This document shows, piece after piece, positions 8,268-18,362 of a stretch of 64,000 bases of DNA; within the stretch, counting starts at the first letter, position 1, and each line of letters begins with the position of its first letter. The position numbers were made by a program, and so were the translations under genes. The notes under the pieces were generated by a model. The model was not told the DNA's origin. It was given only the letters and a program-made list of their open reading frames with translations, and searched no databases. The stretch comes from Planctomycetota bacterium (lineage in GTDB: Bacteria > Planctomycetota > Phycisphaerae > Phycisphaerales > SM1A02). The stretch is from the NCBI GenBank assembly GCA_022574595.1, contig JACZRS010000007.1, positions 117,125 to 181,124 of the forward strand. Reading direction: 5' to 3'.

Positions 8268-9569
8268 TTACACCTTTATGATCTTGGCTTTGCGGTATTT
8301 TTTACCTAGCACTTTTGCAGCGGGGGCTTTTAGCCAATCTTCCAGGACTGCGGTGTAGATTTCTCGGAAGTCTACGTTCCATTTGAGGTCGCCTGAATCC
8401 AGATCGCTTAGTGATGGGTGATTGCCGAGCAGGCCTGGGCGGACCATGTCGCCAATAAAGTACATTGGTGCTGCGGTTCCATGGTCGGTTCCGCCTGAAG
8501 CGTTTTGTTTAACTCTCCTGCCGAATTCGGAGAAGGCCATGGTTAGTACGCGTGAATTGTTGCCTTGCTTTTTCAGATCTTTATAGAAGGCGTTAACGGA
8601 TTGGCCGAATTGCAGCATAAGTCTTGCATGACGCTGGGCTTGGCCGGCATGTGTATCGAAGCCACCTAGCGTTACGTAATAAACGCGAGTATTCATGCCA
8701 TCACGAATCATGGCACCAACAATGCGAAGTTGTTTCGCAAGATTATTACCCGGGTAATTAACCAGCGGAGTTCTTGCAACCGCTTTACGTATGCGTTCAG
8801 AAGAAACCTGGGCATCCAAAGCAGTTCGCATAAGGAACCCCATTTGGGAATCGGGGTTGACGTCTTCCAGCACTCCGCTTCGATTTATTTCAGTGTATGG
8901 TTTATCTAAATCAGACTGCACATCTTCGCCCAGCCAGCGGAATAGTTCTTCTGATTCAAATGTAACGGGTTTTTGTATTCCGCCTTGCATAGCAAGCGGT
9001 GATGTTCTGCCGATAGCTATGGATCCTTCGGGTATGGGTGTTCCATTACAGGTATTGTCGAAGTATTTACCAATCCACCCATAGCCTTTAGCGCTATGCT
9101 CCGCTGTATGCCAAATATCCATTGATGTAAAGTGCGAGCGGTTGGGGTTTGGATAACCTACACCTTGAACAATGCTTGCGACACCATCATCATAAAGCTC
9201 TTTGAAGCCAGCCATATTTGGATGCAGGCCAATGCCTTGGGAATCATCGAGTTTTAGTGCACCTTGCTGCGGTCCGTTACTTCGACCAGGTGCAGGGATA
9301 GCAATGCCAGGCCGCGCGTTGTAATAAAGATTATTCCCATAAGGCACGACAGTATTTAAGCCATCGTTACCTCCACCGAGCTGTACGACGACAAGGATTC
9401 GATCATCGGGTATGCCCGGCTGACTTGAAAGCATGGAACCGGCCGGATGCATCAGCCCCAGCGCTGATCGTTGAATGAAAAGCGGTGCGGTCGATACCAT
9501 GGATGCAAGTGTCATTCCCTGTTTAAGGAAGAGTCGTCTTGTATATGCACTGTCGTGGTTATCAGGCAT
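8268..9569 (-). CDS. DUF1501 domain protein, Tat-exported
   Basis: The protein starts with a twin-arginine signal (YTRRLFLKQGMTLASMVS). The DUF1501 pattern follows: ILVVVQLGGGNDGLNTVVPY, a central SMDIWHTAE block, YYVTLGGFDTHAGQ, and VLTMAFSEFGRRVKQNAS with GTDHGTAAP close to the C-terminus. The family belongs to the alkaline-phosphatase/sulfatase-like superfamily; its members are abundant in planctomycetes and their function is not established. About 430 aa is the normal length. The DUF1800 gene lies immediately upstream in the same direction, and this pair is a recurrent association. The gap between them is filled by a heptamer repeat at 9591. Confidence 0.92.
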   Translation of the reverse strand: MPDNHDSAYTRRLFLKQGMTLASMVSTAPLFIQRSALGLMHPAGSMLSSQPGIPDDRILVVVQLGGGNDGLNTVVPYGNNLYYNARPGIAIPAPGRSNGPQQGALKLDDSQGIGLHPNMAGFKELYDDGVASIVQGVGYPNPNRSHFTSMDIWHTAEHSAKGYGWIGKYFDNTCNGTPIPEGSIAIGRTSPLAMQGGIQKPVTFESEELFRWLGEDVQSDLDKPYTEINRSGVLEDVNPDSQMGFLMRTALDAQVSSERIRKAVARTPLVNYPGNNLAKQLRIVGAMIRDGMNTRVYYVTLGGFDTHAGQAQRHARLMLQFGQSVNAFYKDLKKQGNNSRVLTMAFSEFGRRVKQNASGGTDHGTAAPMYFIGDMVRPGLLGNHPSLSDLDSGDLKWNVDFREIYTAVLEDWLKAPAAKVLGKKYRKAKIIKV

Positions 9570-9590
9570 GGTTTTTTTCCAGAAAAGGGG

Positions 9591-9656
9591 TCAGGAGTCA
9601 GGAGTCGGGAGTCAGGGTCTTAAAAGCTGATAGCAGAACGCTGATAGCTGACAGCT
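9591..9656. repeat. Short tandem heptamer-type repeat
   Basis: Two simple-repeat blocks occupy the gap between the DUF1501 and DUF1800 genes: several degenerate units of GGAGTCA, followed by units of GCTGATA (AGCTGATAG, CGCTGATAGCTGACAGC). The GGAGTCA block recurs at 18363-18416. Confidence 0.8.
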
Positions 9657-9660
9657 TCTT

Positions 9661-11169
9661 TCAACATAATTGATATTCGGGCATTGCGGTAATTAGTGCA
9701 AGAATTTCTACTAAAATTTCAGGCGTAAGTATTCCGCCGCGCTTGTTTGCATAATCTACTAATGATGCGATTCGTTTTTCATGAGGTTTGCGGCCTAAAT
9801 TAAACCAAACTAAATATTTGATTGCTTCTTTGACGTTTATATCTCGCAAGGGAGCTTCAAAATGATCTAATAGATGCGAAGGATCGTATTTCGTTCCATC
9901 AACCTGCCAGGGATACACATCCGGTCGCTGGCCGGTTAAAAGGTAGACCAGTACATTTTGCCTTACGAAAATTGTTGCTGTGTTGATCCATGCCCGTCCG
10001 CCTTCCCATCCCTTAACCGATGGCGGGAACATTATATTTTGTCCCATCAAATCCGCAGCACTAAGCAAAGCCTGCAAACTTCGCGTTGGTGTTTGAAGAG
10101 ATCGAACAGCTTGGACAAGTAGTTGCACGGGATTCTTTATTTGTGAACAGACGTTGTCCGGCTCATAAAAATGCTCAGACTTAAAAAGAGTCTTCAAGAA
10201 TGGCTTTAATTCGTATTTGCTCTTTCTAAATAGCTTGGCTAGATCAACGACAAAATCCTGGCCTTGTGGGTTCGGTTCGCCCGGCATGTCATTTACAAAG
10301 TAGCGATATAACTTCCAGGTGATGAATTCACTACAAACTTTTCGCGATAAAATGATTTCAACAAAATCATCACCATTAAAATTTCCAATTTGTCTGAGGA
10401 TTACCTTTCGGCCATCATCGTGCATTTGTTTGTATCTGCGTGATTGCAGGCCGATAAACCTATCATCGTTGTATGTGTAACCAGTCAGGGCACGCGCACC
10501 TTCTTTGATATCGTTTTCGGTATAGTCGTTTCCTTCACCTAGTGTGAAAAGTTCCATCAATTCGCGTGCTAGATTTTCATTAGGCTTAGCCCTGCGGTTC
10601 TGGTTGTTATCGAGATAACGGATCATTGCAGGGTCGCGTATGATTGCGTGAGTCAGTCTACGGAAGTTTCCAACTGCGTTATGTCGAAACAGTTGGTTCT
10701 GAATGAACATGTGGTAACTGTCTTCGATGTTGCGGTAACCGGTTGCGAAATGCCCGTGCCAGAAAAGCGTCATCTTCTCTTGCAGAGGACGTGGGGTTTC
10801 GATCATTTTCCTAAACCACCATCGGCGAATCTCTGCAATTTGTCTGCGATCAGCGCCCTGTCTTTTCATTCGCTCGAGCCTATATCGTTGAACAGTTGCT
10901 TCATCACCGCTTTGCCGCGCTGCACGAATTTCCTTATTCTCATCGAGCGTGCGTGGCCGCATAATGTCCGAATCAAAAGTCTCAGCGTCTACGGGCTCAT
11001 CATCAATTTGATCGTAATCGACGATGTAATCGACAGCTTTTTCAAGCCCCATGTTTGCTAAGGCTCTAACCTGGCTTGGTGTGCCGCCGAAGCCTGCTCT
11101 ATTTAGAAGATGCTGCGCTTGCCAATAGTCAAATTTGTCGGGGCTTAATTGCCGTAAGGATTTTGCCAC
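9661..11169 (-). CDS. DUF1800 domain protein
   Basis: The 502-residue product matches the DUF1800 family: an N-terminal block QHLLNRAGFGGTPSQVRAL, then MTLFWHGHFATGY, ENLARELMELFTLGEGNDY, ARALTGYTYND, and a C-terminal FPPSVKGWEGGRAWIN. These proteins are secreted or periplasmic in many planctomycetes and nearly always sit beside a DUF1501 gene, as here. No clear signal peptide is visible; the start appears to be GTG at 11169, and an upstream start was not evident. Function is unknown; an involvement in exopolymer or surface structures has been suggested for the pair in the family, but nothing in this sequence proves it. Confidence 0.92.
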   Translation of the reverse strand: MAKSLRQLSPDKFDYWQAQHLLNRAGFGGTPSQVRALANMGLEKAVDYIVDYDQIDDEPVDAETFDSDIMRPRTLDENKEIRAARQSGDEATVQRYRLERMKRQGADRRQIAEIRRWWFRKMIETPRPLQEKMTLFWHGHFATGYRNIEDSYHMFIQNQLFRHNAVGNFRRLTHAIIRDPAMIRYLDNNQNRRAKPNENLARELMELFTLGEGNDYTENDIKEGARALTGYTYNDDRFIGLQSRRYKQMHDDGRKVILRQIGNFNGDDFVEIILSRKVCSEFITWKLYRYFVNDMPGEPNPQGQDFVVDLAKLFRKSKYELKPFLKTLFKSEHFYEPDNVCSQIKNPVQLLVQAVRSLQTPTRSLQALLSAADLMGQNIMFPPSVKGWEGGRAWINTATIFVRQNVLVYLLTGQRPDVYPWQVDGTKYDPSHLLDHFEAPLRDINVKEAIKYLVWFNLGRKPHEKRIASLVDYANKRGGILTPEILVEILALITAMPEYQLC

Positions 11170-11287
11170 TGAGGCATCTCCAAATATTAGTTAGTAGCAT
11201 TAAATAATACCCTGCTGAGGCGATCAATGATGCATCAATTTCCAAAGAGATATACGGCAAAGTAGAGGAAAATATCCCCAGAAGCCT

Positions 11288-13483
11288 TTAGGGTTTATCG
11301 GCTAGCTCTTTATCCAGGTTGTGCTTGAGCCTTAGGGCGTTGCCAATGACGGTTATATCGCTACCTGCCATGGCAAAAGCAGCATATAGTGGACCATACA
11401 AGCCCAGCAATCCAAACGCAGCAAAGGGGATGGCCACCGCATTGTAAATAAATGCAAAGAAGAGATTTTGCTTAATAGTAGCGAGGGTTTGACGGGCTAC
11501 GCTGATTGTTTGGGCTACCGCTACAACGTGCTCCCCTGGAATTATCACATCCGCGGATTCGATCGCGATTGTTGTGCCGGACGCTAAAGCGATACCAAGA
11601 TCGGATTGGGCGAGCGCCGCTGCATCGTTAATGCCATCGCCAACCATTGCGGAACCTGGTGGTAATTTCGCTATAAGATCAGCTTTAGATTCTGGTGTTG
11701 CTTGCGCGTGTATTTCGTTTGGTGCCAGGCCGAGTGCATCTCCGACTCGTTGTGCTACTTCCTGTCTATCGCCGGAAAGTAGTGTTACTGAAAGTCCCAT
11801 TTGGTGTAGCATGGTTATTGCTTGCTTGGCATCTTCTCTGATTTCATCTGCGACAATTAGTGTGCCGACTTGTTTGCCATCGATGGTTATTTTACAAGTC
11901 GCAGAATCATCACGAGAAATCTCAACAGCTTGGCCATTTACAATCCCCTTTACACCTTGACCCGGGATCGCAATAAAATCAGTAACCGTTGGAATGTCTA
12001 ATTCGAGTTTCTTTGCGTAATTGACAATTGCCCGCGCAATTGGATGTTCGCTTGGCATCTCAACCGCAGCGGCAAAGCTCAACACATCATTTTCGCTAAA
12101 TTGATCGGTATCTACAGTTATTGTTGATAGAGATGGTTTGCCGGTGGTTAATGTTCCGGTTTTATCGAATACCACATGTTGACATTTGCCAGCAATTTCC
12201 AGCGCTTGTGCGGACTTTACAAGGATTCCGTTGCGTGATGCTGCTCCGGTTCCGACCATAACAGCCATGGGCGTTGCAAGCCCTAACGCACATGGGCATG
12301 AGATGATTAAAACAGTGACTGTTGCGATAACTCCCTTAGTGAAAAGTGCTGCATCGCCTGCTACAAAGCTTGCAATGGACCACCCGATGATTGTAAAAGC
12401 TGCAATTAATAGCACCGCAGGCACAAAGATTGAGCATACTTTGTCTGCAAGTCGCTGTATCTGGGCTTTACTTGATTGTGCGCGCTGCACAAGTTCTGCG
12501 ATTCTTGCGATGGTGGTGTGATGGCCATCAACGCTTGCTTTAACTATCAATCTACCAGTTGTGTTTACGGAACCCGCGATGACGGTGCTATTTAATTTCT
12601 TAACGACCGGCACAGATTCACCGGTTACCAGCGATTCATCTACTTCCGATTCGCCTTCAATAACTTCGCCATCAACCGGAACTCTGCTGCCTGGTCGAAT
12701 AATCATATTATCGCCTGGCTTTACATTCGCGCTTGGGATCAGCTTGGTTTCGCCGCTCTCATCTATAAGTTCCGCTTGTTCGGGTTGAAGTTTGAGTAGT
12801 TCCCTTACCGCTGACCCCGCTTTGGCGGATGCGCGTGCTTCAAGCCAGTGGCCGAGGCTGATGATGCCTAATAAGGCAGCTGCCTCTGTAAAGTAGAGTT
12901 GTTGTTCGATAGCTGATCCAGCCAGTCTCATTATGAATACAACCACCGAAAACACATATGCAGTCGTCGCTCCGATTGCGATCAAGGTGTCCATATTGGT
13001 TGTCTTGCGCATTGCTGCTGAAAAAGCTGAGCGATAAAAGCCCGCACCGGCCGTTGCCAGCACTAGACTTGCTCCAAGCAGCATCACCCAGGGAACCCAA
13101 CTATGCCACGCTTGTGGTGCAAACCAATGCAATAAAGCCATGGGGATCCAAAGCCCGATTCCGATTAGCGCACGGTTGCGCCAAAGTCGTTCAGCTTTAT
13201 TGTGGCGTAATTCGATTTCACTTCGCAGCTCAGCCGGTGCTGATGTCTGAACAATCGGCTCAGCATCGAAGCCCCGATCCTTTACCGCTTCGATGAGGGT
13301 TTCTACTTCCAGATCATTTCCAAGAATGGTCGCCAAGCCTTGGGTTACGCTGACGGATGCTGTTTCAACGCCTGGGGTAGCTTCAATTGCCGTTTGGACG
13401 GTTGCTGCACAGCTGGCGCAGTGCATCCCCGTTACCTTCAATAGAAGCTCGGAATCGGGTTTTTCGGTTGTGCCGGAGGTCAT
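11288..13483 (-). CDS. copA: Heavy-metal (probably Cu+) translocating P1B-type ATPase
   Basis: The enzyme exports a soft metal ion, most likely Cu+, using ATP. From the chosen ATG at 13483 the protein begins MTSGTTEKPD, then has one heavy-metal-associated domain with GMHCASCAA. Eight membrane helices follow, with the intramembrane CPC motif in ISCPCALGLATP, the phosphorylation motif FDKTGTLTTGKP, the HP motif PSEHPIARAI and the hinge VGDGINDAAAL. The frame stays open upstream for 79 codons, but that stretch is low-complexity Ala/Val and lies opposite another small reading frame, so I excluded it. No copper chaperone or regulator gene is adjacent. Confidence 0.93.
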   Translation of the reverse strand: MTSGTTEKPDSELLLKVTGMHCASCAATVQTAIEATPGVETASVSVTQGLATILGNDLEVETLIEAVKDRGFDAEPIVQTSAPAELRSEIELRHNKAERLWRNRALIGIGLWIPMALLHWFAPQAWHSWVPWVMLLGASLVLATAGAGFYRSAFSAAMRKTTNMDTLIAIGATTAYVFSVVVFIMRLAGSAIEQQLYFTEAAALLGIISLGHWLEARASAKAGSAVRELLKLQPEQAELIDESGETKLIPSANVKPGDNMIIRPGSRVPVDGEVIEGESEVDESLVTGESVPVVKKLNSTVIAGSVNTTGRLIVKASVDGHHTTIARIAELVQRAQSSKAQIQRLADKVCSIFVPAVLLIAAFTIIGWSIASFVAGDAALFTKGVIATVTVLIISCPCALGLATPMAVMVGTGAASRNGILVKSAQALEIAGKCQHVVFDKTGTLTTGKPSLSTITVDTDQFSENDVLSFAAAVEMPSEHPIARAIVNYAKKLELDIPTVTDFIAIPGQGVKGIVNGQAVEISRDDSATCKITIDGKQVGTLIVADEIREDAKQAITMLHQMGLSVTLLSGDRQEVAQRVGDALGLAPNEIHAQATPESKADLIAKLPPGSAMVGDGINDAAALAQSDLGIALASGTTIAIESADVIIPGEHVVAVAQTISVARQTLATIKQNLFFAFIYNAVAIPFAAFGLLGLYGPLYAAFAMAGSDITVIGNALRLKHNLDKELADKP

Positions 13484-13595
13484 AGGGCAATAGTAGGCGT
13501 GGTATTCCGTATGAATATGGTAGAACCGCAGAGTAGTTTGGCCGCTGTACTTGCCTGAGGCCGATTCGAAGCCGATACTTATACTAGATATCAAT

Positions 13596-13961
13596 ATGCC
13601 AAGAGAGCATTCTCCAATCCGATCCACCTCATTGACCGCAACGGCCACGGCTCTGCTGGCACTTGCAGCATTGGCGACCGCAGCCTCAACTGGGCCTCTG
13701 CCTGGTAATGGTGATCTCAATGGGCGAACAGCAACAAGCGAATCGCAGGTTGTTCGAGCAGTTGCAGCAGCAGTTGCAGCAGTAGCCCGTGATCTACTCG
13801 CTTCGGATCAGCATACTGCCTTAGCCATTGATGAACCTTTCGCAAGGTCAATTGTTGGTAACGCAACCATGGCAATGGTTGTAGTTTCTCAAGATGCTCA
13901 TTTCGCAAAACTAGAAGTTCTCGATGAACGACTTTTGGATTTACCCCCTCCAATTTGCTGA
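13596..13961 (+). CDS. Ala-rich small protein of unknown function
   Basis: This possible gene lies just upstream of secA and divergent from the ATPase. From ATG 13596 it encodes about 121 residues. A hydrophobic Ala/Thr/Leu segment (LTATATALLALAALATAAST) near residue 10-30 could be a signal or anchor; the remainder contains an Ala/Val helix (VVRAVAAAVAAVARDLLASD) and ends with DERLLDLPPPIC. No family is recognised and no clear ribosome-binding site is seen. Gene-dense placement and the signal-like N-terminus support it. The repetitive gcagcagttgcagc composition warns that it may be non-coding. Confidence 0.4.
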   Translation: MPREHSPIRSTSLTATATALLALAALATAASTGPLPGNGDLNGRTATSESQVVRAVAAAVAAVARDLLASDQHTALAIDEPFARSIVGNATMAMVVVSQDAHFAKLEVLDERLLDLPPPIC

Positions 13962-14062
13962 ATCATCAGTTGTAAGCGCAGTTGATTTTTAAAAAATCGA
14001 TGCAGCGCTATTTGGTTTAGATTTAGCAAATAATTAGTACAAACAATTTAGTGAGGTGACTC

Positions 14063-17000
14063 ATGGGTGTTCCTATTGTTGGAGCCATGATGCGCAAGGT
14101 ATTCGGGACGCGCAACGAACGGATGGTAAAGCGATACTTACGTGTCGTTGATGAGGTCTCCGTGTTCGAAGATCAAATCCGCCCGTTAACGGATCAGCAG
14201 ATTCGTGAGAAAAAGGATGAATTTCGTAAGCGCATAGCGGATGGTGATAAAGCATCCGCCATTATGCACGAGGTGTTTGCTGTGGCGCGCGAAGCCATGG
14301 ATCGCAATGTTGGATTGCGAAACATGTTTGATCCTAAACACAACTTTGATCCATCTAAGCTGCCTGATGCTGCCCGCAAACTTTATGATGAAACCAAAGC
14401 AATAATAGAAAAGACCGAAGCGGCTGAGCCTGTTGGGGAGTTTCTAGGCTCAAGCAAACCTATCCCCTCTTGGGTTTTCGTAGATATTCCCCCCGAGCTT
14501 TATCAAGCAGTAAGGGAGCTATACCCACAGTCCAAGCCGCCATTTCGCGCTCGGCCCTTTGACGTTCAGATAATCGGCGCAATGGTGCTGTATGAAGGCA
14601 AGATTGCGGAAATGAAAACCGGCGAAGGCAAGACCATCGTTGCGCCTCTTGCCTGCTACTTATCCATGATCGAAGATAAACAAGTTCATGTCGTAACTGT
14701 AAACGATTACCTGGTGCAACGCGATCGTGATTGGACCTTCCCGTTCTTTAAGGCTATTGGAATGACCGTTGGCGCCATCCATCCGCGTCACATGCAGGAA
14801 GACATGGACAAACTCATCGCTTACAAGTGCGATGTAGTTTATGGAACAACCAGTGAATTTGGTTTTGATTACTTACGCGACAATATGAAGCTTTCTGTAG
14901 CGGAACAGGTACAAAAGACGCGTGGCTTTGCCATTGTTGATGAAGTGGATTCAACGCTAATCGATGAAGCGCGCACGCCCCTGATCATTTCAGGACTTGC
15001 GCATGATCATTTGCCGCGCTACGACATGGCTGATAGCATGGCCCGTGATCTACTTGAAAAGCAAAAAGATTGGAACGCAGCTGATCAAAAAGTCCAATCA
15101 TGCATAGTCGAGGCGTCTGGCCTGGAAGGCGATATCAGAAATGCGCGGGATAAGGAAAAAATAGCGCAAATGAAACAGCGCCTCGAAGCTGCCAGAACAC
15201 GCTTGCCCGAACTGGAAGCTGTACGCGATGAACATACGCAATATTACGAAATTGAAATGGATAAAAAGAAAGCAACGCTTACACACGATGGCATTGCCGA
15301 AGCTCAGAAAAGTGCAGGCGTGGGATCGTTTTATGTCGGCGACAACATCGATATTCCCCATCTGTTAGAACAAGCCATTCGCGCGCACACTGTATATCAG
15401 CGTGATAGAGATTATGTAGTAGCGCCTGATGATCAAGGTGAATTGACCGTTGTGATTGTTGATCAAAATACCGGTAGAAAAATGATCGGCAGGCAATGGT
15501 CGGATGGTCTTCACCAAGCTATTGAGTCTAAGGAAAAGGTTCCTATCAAACAGGAAACCCAGACCATGGCCACGATTACCATCCAGAATTTCTTCAAGCT
15601 CTATGATCGATTGTCGGGGATGACTGGCACTGCTGACACTGAAGCAACAGAGTTTCATGAAATCTATAAACTCGATGTGATCGTTATCCCAACTAATGTC
15701 GTGGTAATTCGTCATGACCACAATGACGTTGTGTATTTAGCAGAAAAAGACAAGTGGACAGCAATCGTAGATGAGATCAAAGCCTTTCACGATGTGGGAA
15801 GACCGATGCTTGTTGGAACAACAAGCGTTGAAAAGTCCGAACATCTAAGCGAAATGCTGACGCGAAAGTACAATATTAAACATGAAGTGCTTAACGCCAA
15901 GCAGCACGAACGCGAAGCAGACATCATCATGGGCGCAGGGAAACTCGGGGCGGTGATGATTGCAACGAATATGGCCGGGCGCGGAACCGACATTGTGCTG
16001 GGACAGTTTTCTCCGCAGGAGCTTATTGATCATTGGAAACGGCGAGGTATTTGCTCAAAGGATGTAACCGCGGATATGAGTGAAGAGCAAGTCATAGCTG
16101 CGGTCTATAAGCATATAGCCCCTAAAGAACTCGGCCTCAATAAAGGTGATCTTCAAGCGATGTCTGATGAGGATGTGCAGCTTGCGCTATTACGCAAATG
16201 GGCAATTGATCATTGTTGGATAAGTGATGCCAAAGCTGCAGCAATGAATAGTGAACAGCTAAAAGCACAACTCGATGATTCGGGAGGTTGCTTAATGCAC
16301 CGACTTCATCTATACAAAAACGTAGAAGAAATTGGTGGCCTGCATGTTATTGCAACAGAACGCCACGAATCCAGGCGGATTGACAATCAGCTTCGGGGCC
16401 GTTGTGCTAGGCAAGGCGATAATGGTTCCAGTAGGTTTTACTTATCGCTGGAAGATGATCTGATGAAGATGTTTGCGGGCAAAACCACTCTTGCTGTGCT
16501 TAGTAAATTGGGCATGAAAGAAGGAGATGCCATCGAGCATCCAATGCTTACAAAGTCTGTTGGTCGGGCGCAACGCAAAGTTGAAGAGCGCAACTTCCTG
16601 GTTCGCAAAAACATTCTTGAGTATGATGAACCAATGGATGTGCAGCGTGGTGTATTTTATGAAATGCGGCAAGATGTTTTAGAAGGCCGCAATGTAAAGG
16701 AACTGATATTCCAGTACATCGATGAATCAGTAGAAGATGCAGTTTATACTTATCTAGACGCTGGTTATGTAGCTAAGTGCATGTCTGAGAAGGTGAATGA
16801 ACTGCTTAACGTTTCAATTGAACCAGATAGGCTTAAAGGCAAGGATCGCGATGATTTACCTGAGTTTATTAAACGTGATGCAAAGGAAGAGGCTGGAAGC
16901 ATAATACGCGTGACGATTGGTGAGTATATGCCTGATGATGTAGATCCGGGTAGTTGGGATCTTAAAGGGTTAGCAGATTGGGGTAAAGCCAACTTTGGAG

Positions 17001-18166
17001 CTGATCTGAATGAGTCGCAACTTCGCGATATGACGGAAGAAGATATTATCAAAGCGCTGGAAACAGCAGCTGAAAAGCGTATTGATAAAGCTGACCTGTC
17101 AGGCCTGGATCAATATCTAGTGCCTGCTTATGGCGCTCAGGAACTTGTGAAATGGGCGGAAAATAAATTTGGATGCAAGTGCAAAGCTAAAGAATTTACT
17201 GGATTGGAAGATAAGTCAATAGCAATTGACAAGCTTATGAGCGAAGCTCGAAAAGCTTATGAAAAGCGCGAGATAACTTATCCGATTGAGTTTGCGCTGG
17301 ATATGACTACCGTGGGTATGCAGCAAGATCCGCAGCACGCAATAACGCAGTTTTGCAATTGGGCCAAGGCTAGATATGAAGTGCAATGGGATCCGCAGGC
17401 ACTTCCAACATCTAAGCCAACAGAATTGCGTGATCTTCTTATCAAGGAAGCGGAAAAATGGGATGAGTCGCGCATTCATGAACGGGCCGAAAGAGCAGTA
17501 GCAGCGGGCAGCAGTCCCGATCAACTAGATAAATGGTTCACTGAAAATTGTAATGCGCAGCTAACAGATGATGAACGCGAACGTGCAGTAGATGATCCAA
17601 CAATGGTTGCGCAGGAAAAGATCGAAGCGGTGCTGCGTAGTGAATTGACGCAGTTTGAGCGTTGGGTGCTTTTGCAGATTGTTGACCAGGCTTGGAAAGA
17701 TCATTTGTATTCGATGGACCAAGTTAAGGAAGCGATTGGCTTCAGATCGTTTAGTCAGCGCGATCCTCGTATCGAGTTTAAGCGTGAAGCGGGCGCTCTT
17801 TTTGAGAATATGCAAAAGTCTATTCGAGATAGAGTCACAGACTTGATCTTCAAAGCCAAGTTATCTCCACAACCACAACCACGGCCCCAGACATCTCCGA
17901 ATGACGTTCAAGGTGGTGGTGCACAAGCTTCCCTGCGACGCACAGCGCAGCCTGCGATCGCAGCTGCAGCAGCGGCAGCAAGTGCTGCGGGTACTGCATC
18001 ACAGCGCCGCGATATAGAAGTTGCCTCCATGGCTGGTCAAAAAGGCGGTCAAGCTCGTATTAAACGCCAACCAATTCGCAGATCACCAACAGCAGTTGGA
18101 CGAAATGAGCCTTGCCCTTGTGGTTCTGGCAAGAAATATAAACAGTGCTGCGGCAAAAGAACGTGA
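14063..18166 (+). CDS. secA: Preprotein translocase ATPase SecA, unusually long
   Basis: SecA drives protein export through SecYEG. A GAGGTGA ribosome-binding site precedes the ATG. The Walker A motif is MKTGEGKT at about residues 184-191, roughly 80 residues later than in E. coli, because of an insertion after the first helices. DEVDSTLIDEARTPLIISG marks the DEAD-type box near residue 293, followed by the preprotein-binding region, which carries a coiled-coil-like insertion (about residues 350-410). NMAGRGTDIVLG and the QLRGRCARQGD motif belong to the second helicase domain; another insertion of about 90 residues lies between them. A further charged insertion is around 900-1130. The C-terminus is a Zn-binding SEC-C motif, CPCGSGKKYKQCCG. 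At 1367 aa it is far above the common 800-1000. Confidence 0.97.
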   Translation: MGVPIVGAMMRKVFGTRNERMVKRYLRVVDEVSVFEDQIRPLTDQQIREKKDEFRKRIADGDKASAIMHEVFAVAREAMDRNVGLRNMFDPKHNFDPSKLPDAARKLYDETKAIIEKTEAAEPVGEFLGSSKPIPSWVFVDIPPELYQAVRELYPQSKPPFRARPFDVQIIGAMVLYEGKIAEMKTGEGKTIVAPLACYLSMIEDKQVHVVTVNDYLVQRDRDWTFPFFKAIGMTVGAIHPRHMQEDMDKLIAYKCDVVYGTTSEFGFDYLRDNMKLSVAEQVQKTRGFAIVDEVDSTLIDEARTPLIISGLAHDHLPRYDMADSMARDLLEKQKDWNAADQKVQSCIVEASGLEGDIRNARDKEKIAQMKQRLEAARTRLPELEAVRDEHTQYYEIEMDKKKATLTHDGIAEAQKSAGVGSFYVGDNIDIPHLLEQAIRAHTVYQRDRDYVVAPDDQGELTVVIVDQNTGRKMIGRQWSDGLHQAIESKEKVPIKQETQTMATITIQNFFKLYDRLSGMTGTADTEATEFHEIYKLDVIVIPTNVVVIRHDHNDVVYLAEKDKWTAIVDEIKAFHDVGRPMLVGTTSVEKSEHLSEMLTRKYNIKHEVLNAKQHEREADIIMGAGKLGAVMIATNMAGRGTDIVLGQFSPQELIDHWKRRGICSKDVTADMSEEQVIAAVYKHIAPKELGLNKGDLQAMSDEDVQLALLRKWAIDHCWISDAKAAAMNSEQLKAQLDDSGGCLMHRLHLYKNVEEIGGLHVIATERHESRRIDNQLRGRCARQGDNGSSRFYLSLEDDLMKMFAGKTTLAVLSKLGMKEGDAIEHPMLTKSVGRAQRKVEERNFLVRKNILEYDEPMDVQRGVFYEMRQDVLEGRNVKELIFQYIDESVEDAVYTYLDAGYVAKCMSEKVNELLNVSIEPDRLKGKDRDDLPEFIKRDAKEEAGSIIRVTIGEYMPDDVDPGSWDLKGLADWGKANFGADLNESQLRDMTEEDIIKALETAAEKRIDKADLSGLDQYLVPAYGAQELVKWAENKFGCKCKAKEFTGLEDKSIAIDKLMSEARKAYEKREITYPIEFALDMTTVGMQQDPQHAITQFCNWAKARYEVQWDPQALPTSKPTELRDLLIKEAEKWDESRIHERAERAVAAGSSPDQLDKWFTENCNAQLTDDERERAVDDPTMVAQEKIEAVLRSELTQFERWVLLQIVDQAWKDHLYSMDQVKEAIGFRSFSQRDPRIEFKREAGALFENMQKSIRDRVTDLIFKAKLSPQPQPRPQTSPNDVQGGGAQASLRRTAQPAIAAAAAAASAAGTASQRRDIEVASMAGQKGGQARIKRQPIRRSPTAVGRNEPCPCGSGKKYKQCCGKRT

Positions 18167-18197
18167 GAAGAAGGCACTAGGTAAATAATCCCAGACG

Positions 18198-18229
18198 CCA
18201 ATGGATAGCAATCCATTGGTTTCTTTTTT
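18198..18229 (+). terminator. Rho-independent terminator of secA
   Basis: A perfect nine-base stem (CCAATGGAT / ATCCATTGG) with loop AGCA is followed by TTTCTTTTTT, about 30 bases after the secA stop. Confidence 0.9.
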
Positions 18230-18262
18230 AAGAAGGCATCTAGGCGCCGTGGCATCAATAGG

Positions 18263-18291
18263 TTTAGCCGCAGGGCTTGAACCTGCGTGGA
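18263..18291. repeat. Intergenic palindrome, copy 1 (TAGCCGCAGGG type)
   Basis: The stem CGCAGG...CCTGCG with loop GCTTGAA lies within a segment that matches, on the opposite strand, 25004-25031 (TAGCCGTAGGGCTTGACCC). Both arms vary together between the copies (CGCAGG/CCTGCG against CGTAGG/CCTACG). Confidence 0.65.
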
Positions 18292-18362
18292 ACTTAAGTT
18301 TACGTGGCATTACGAAGAAACTCGTTTAGCCGCGCCCCGGAGGGAAGCGTTTGGGGAGAAGG

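Noticed and set aside
13484..13720. 79-codon N-terminal extension of the P-type ATPase
   Set aside because: It starts at TTG, is low-complexity and precedes an evident metal-binding domain; not supported.
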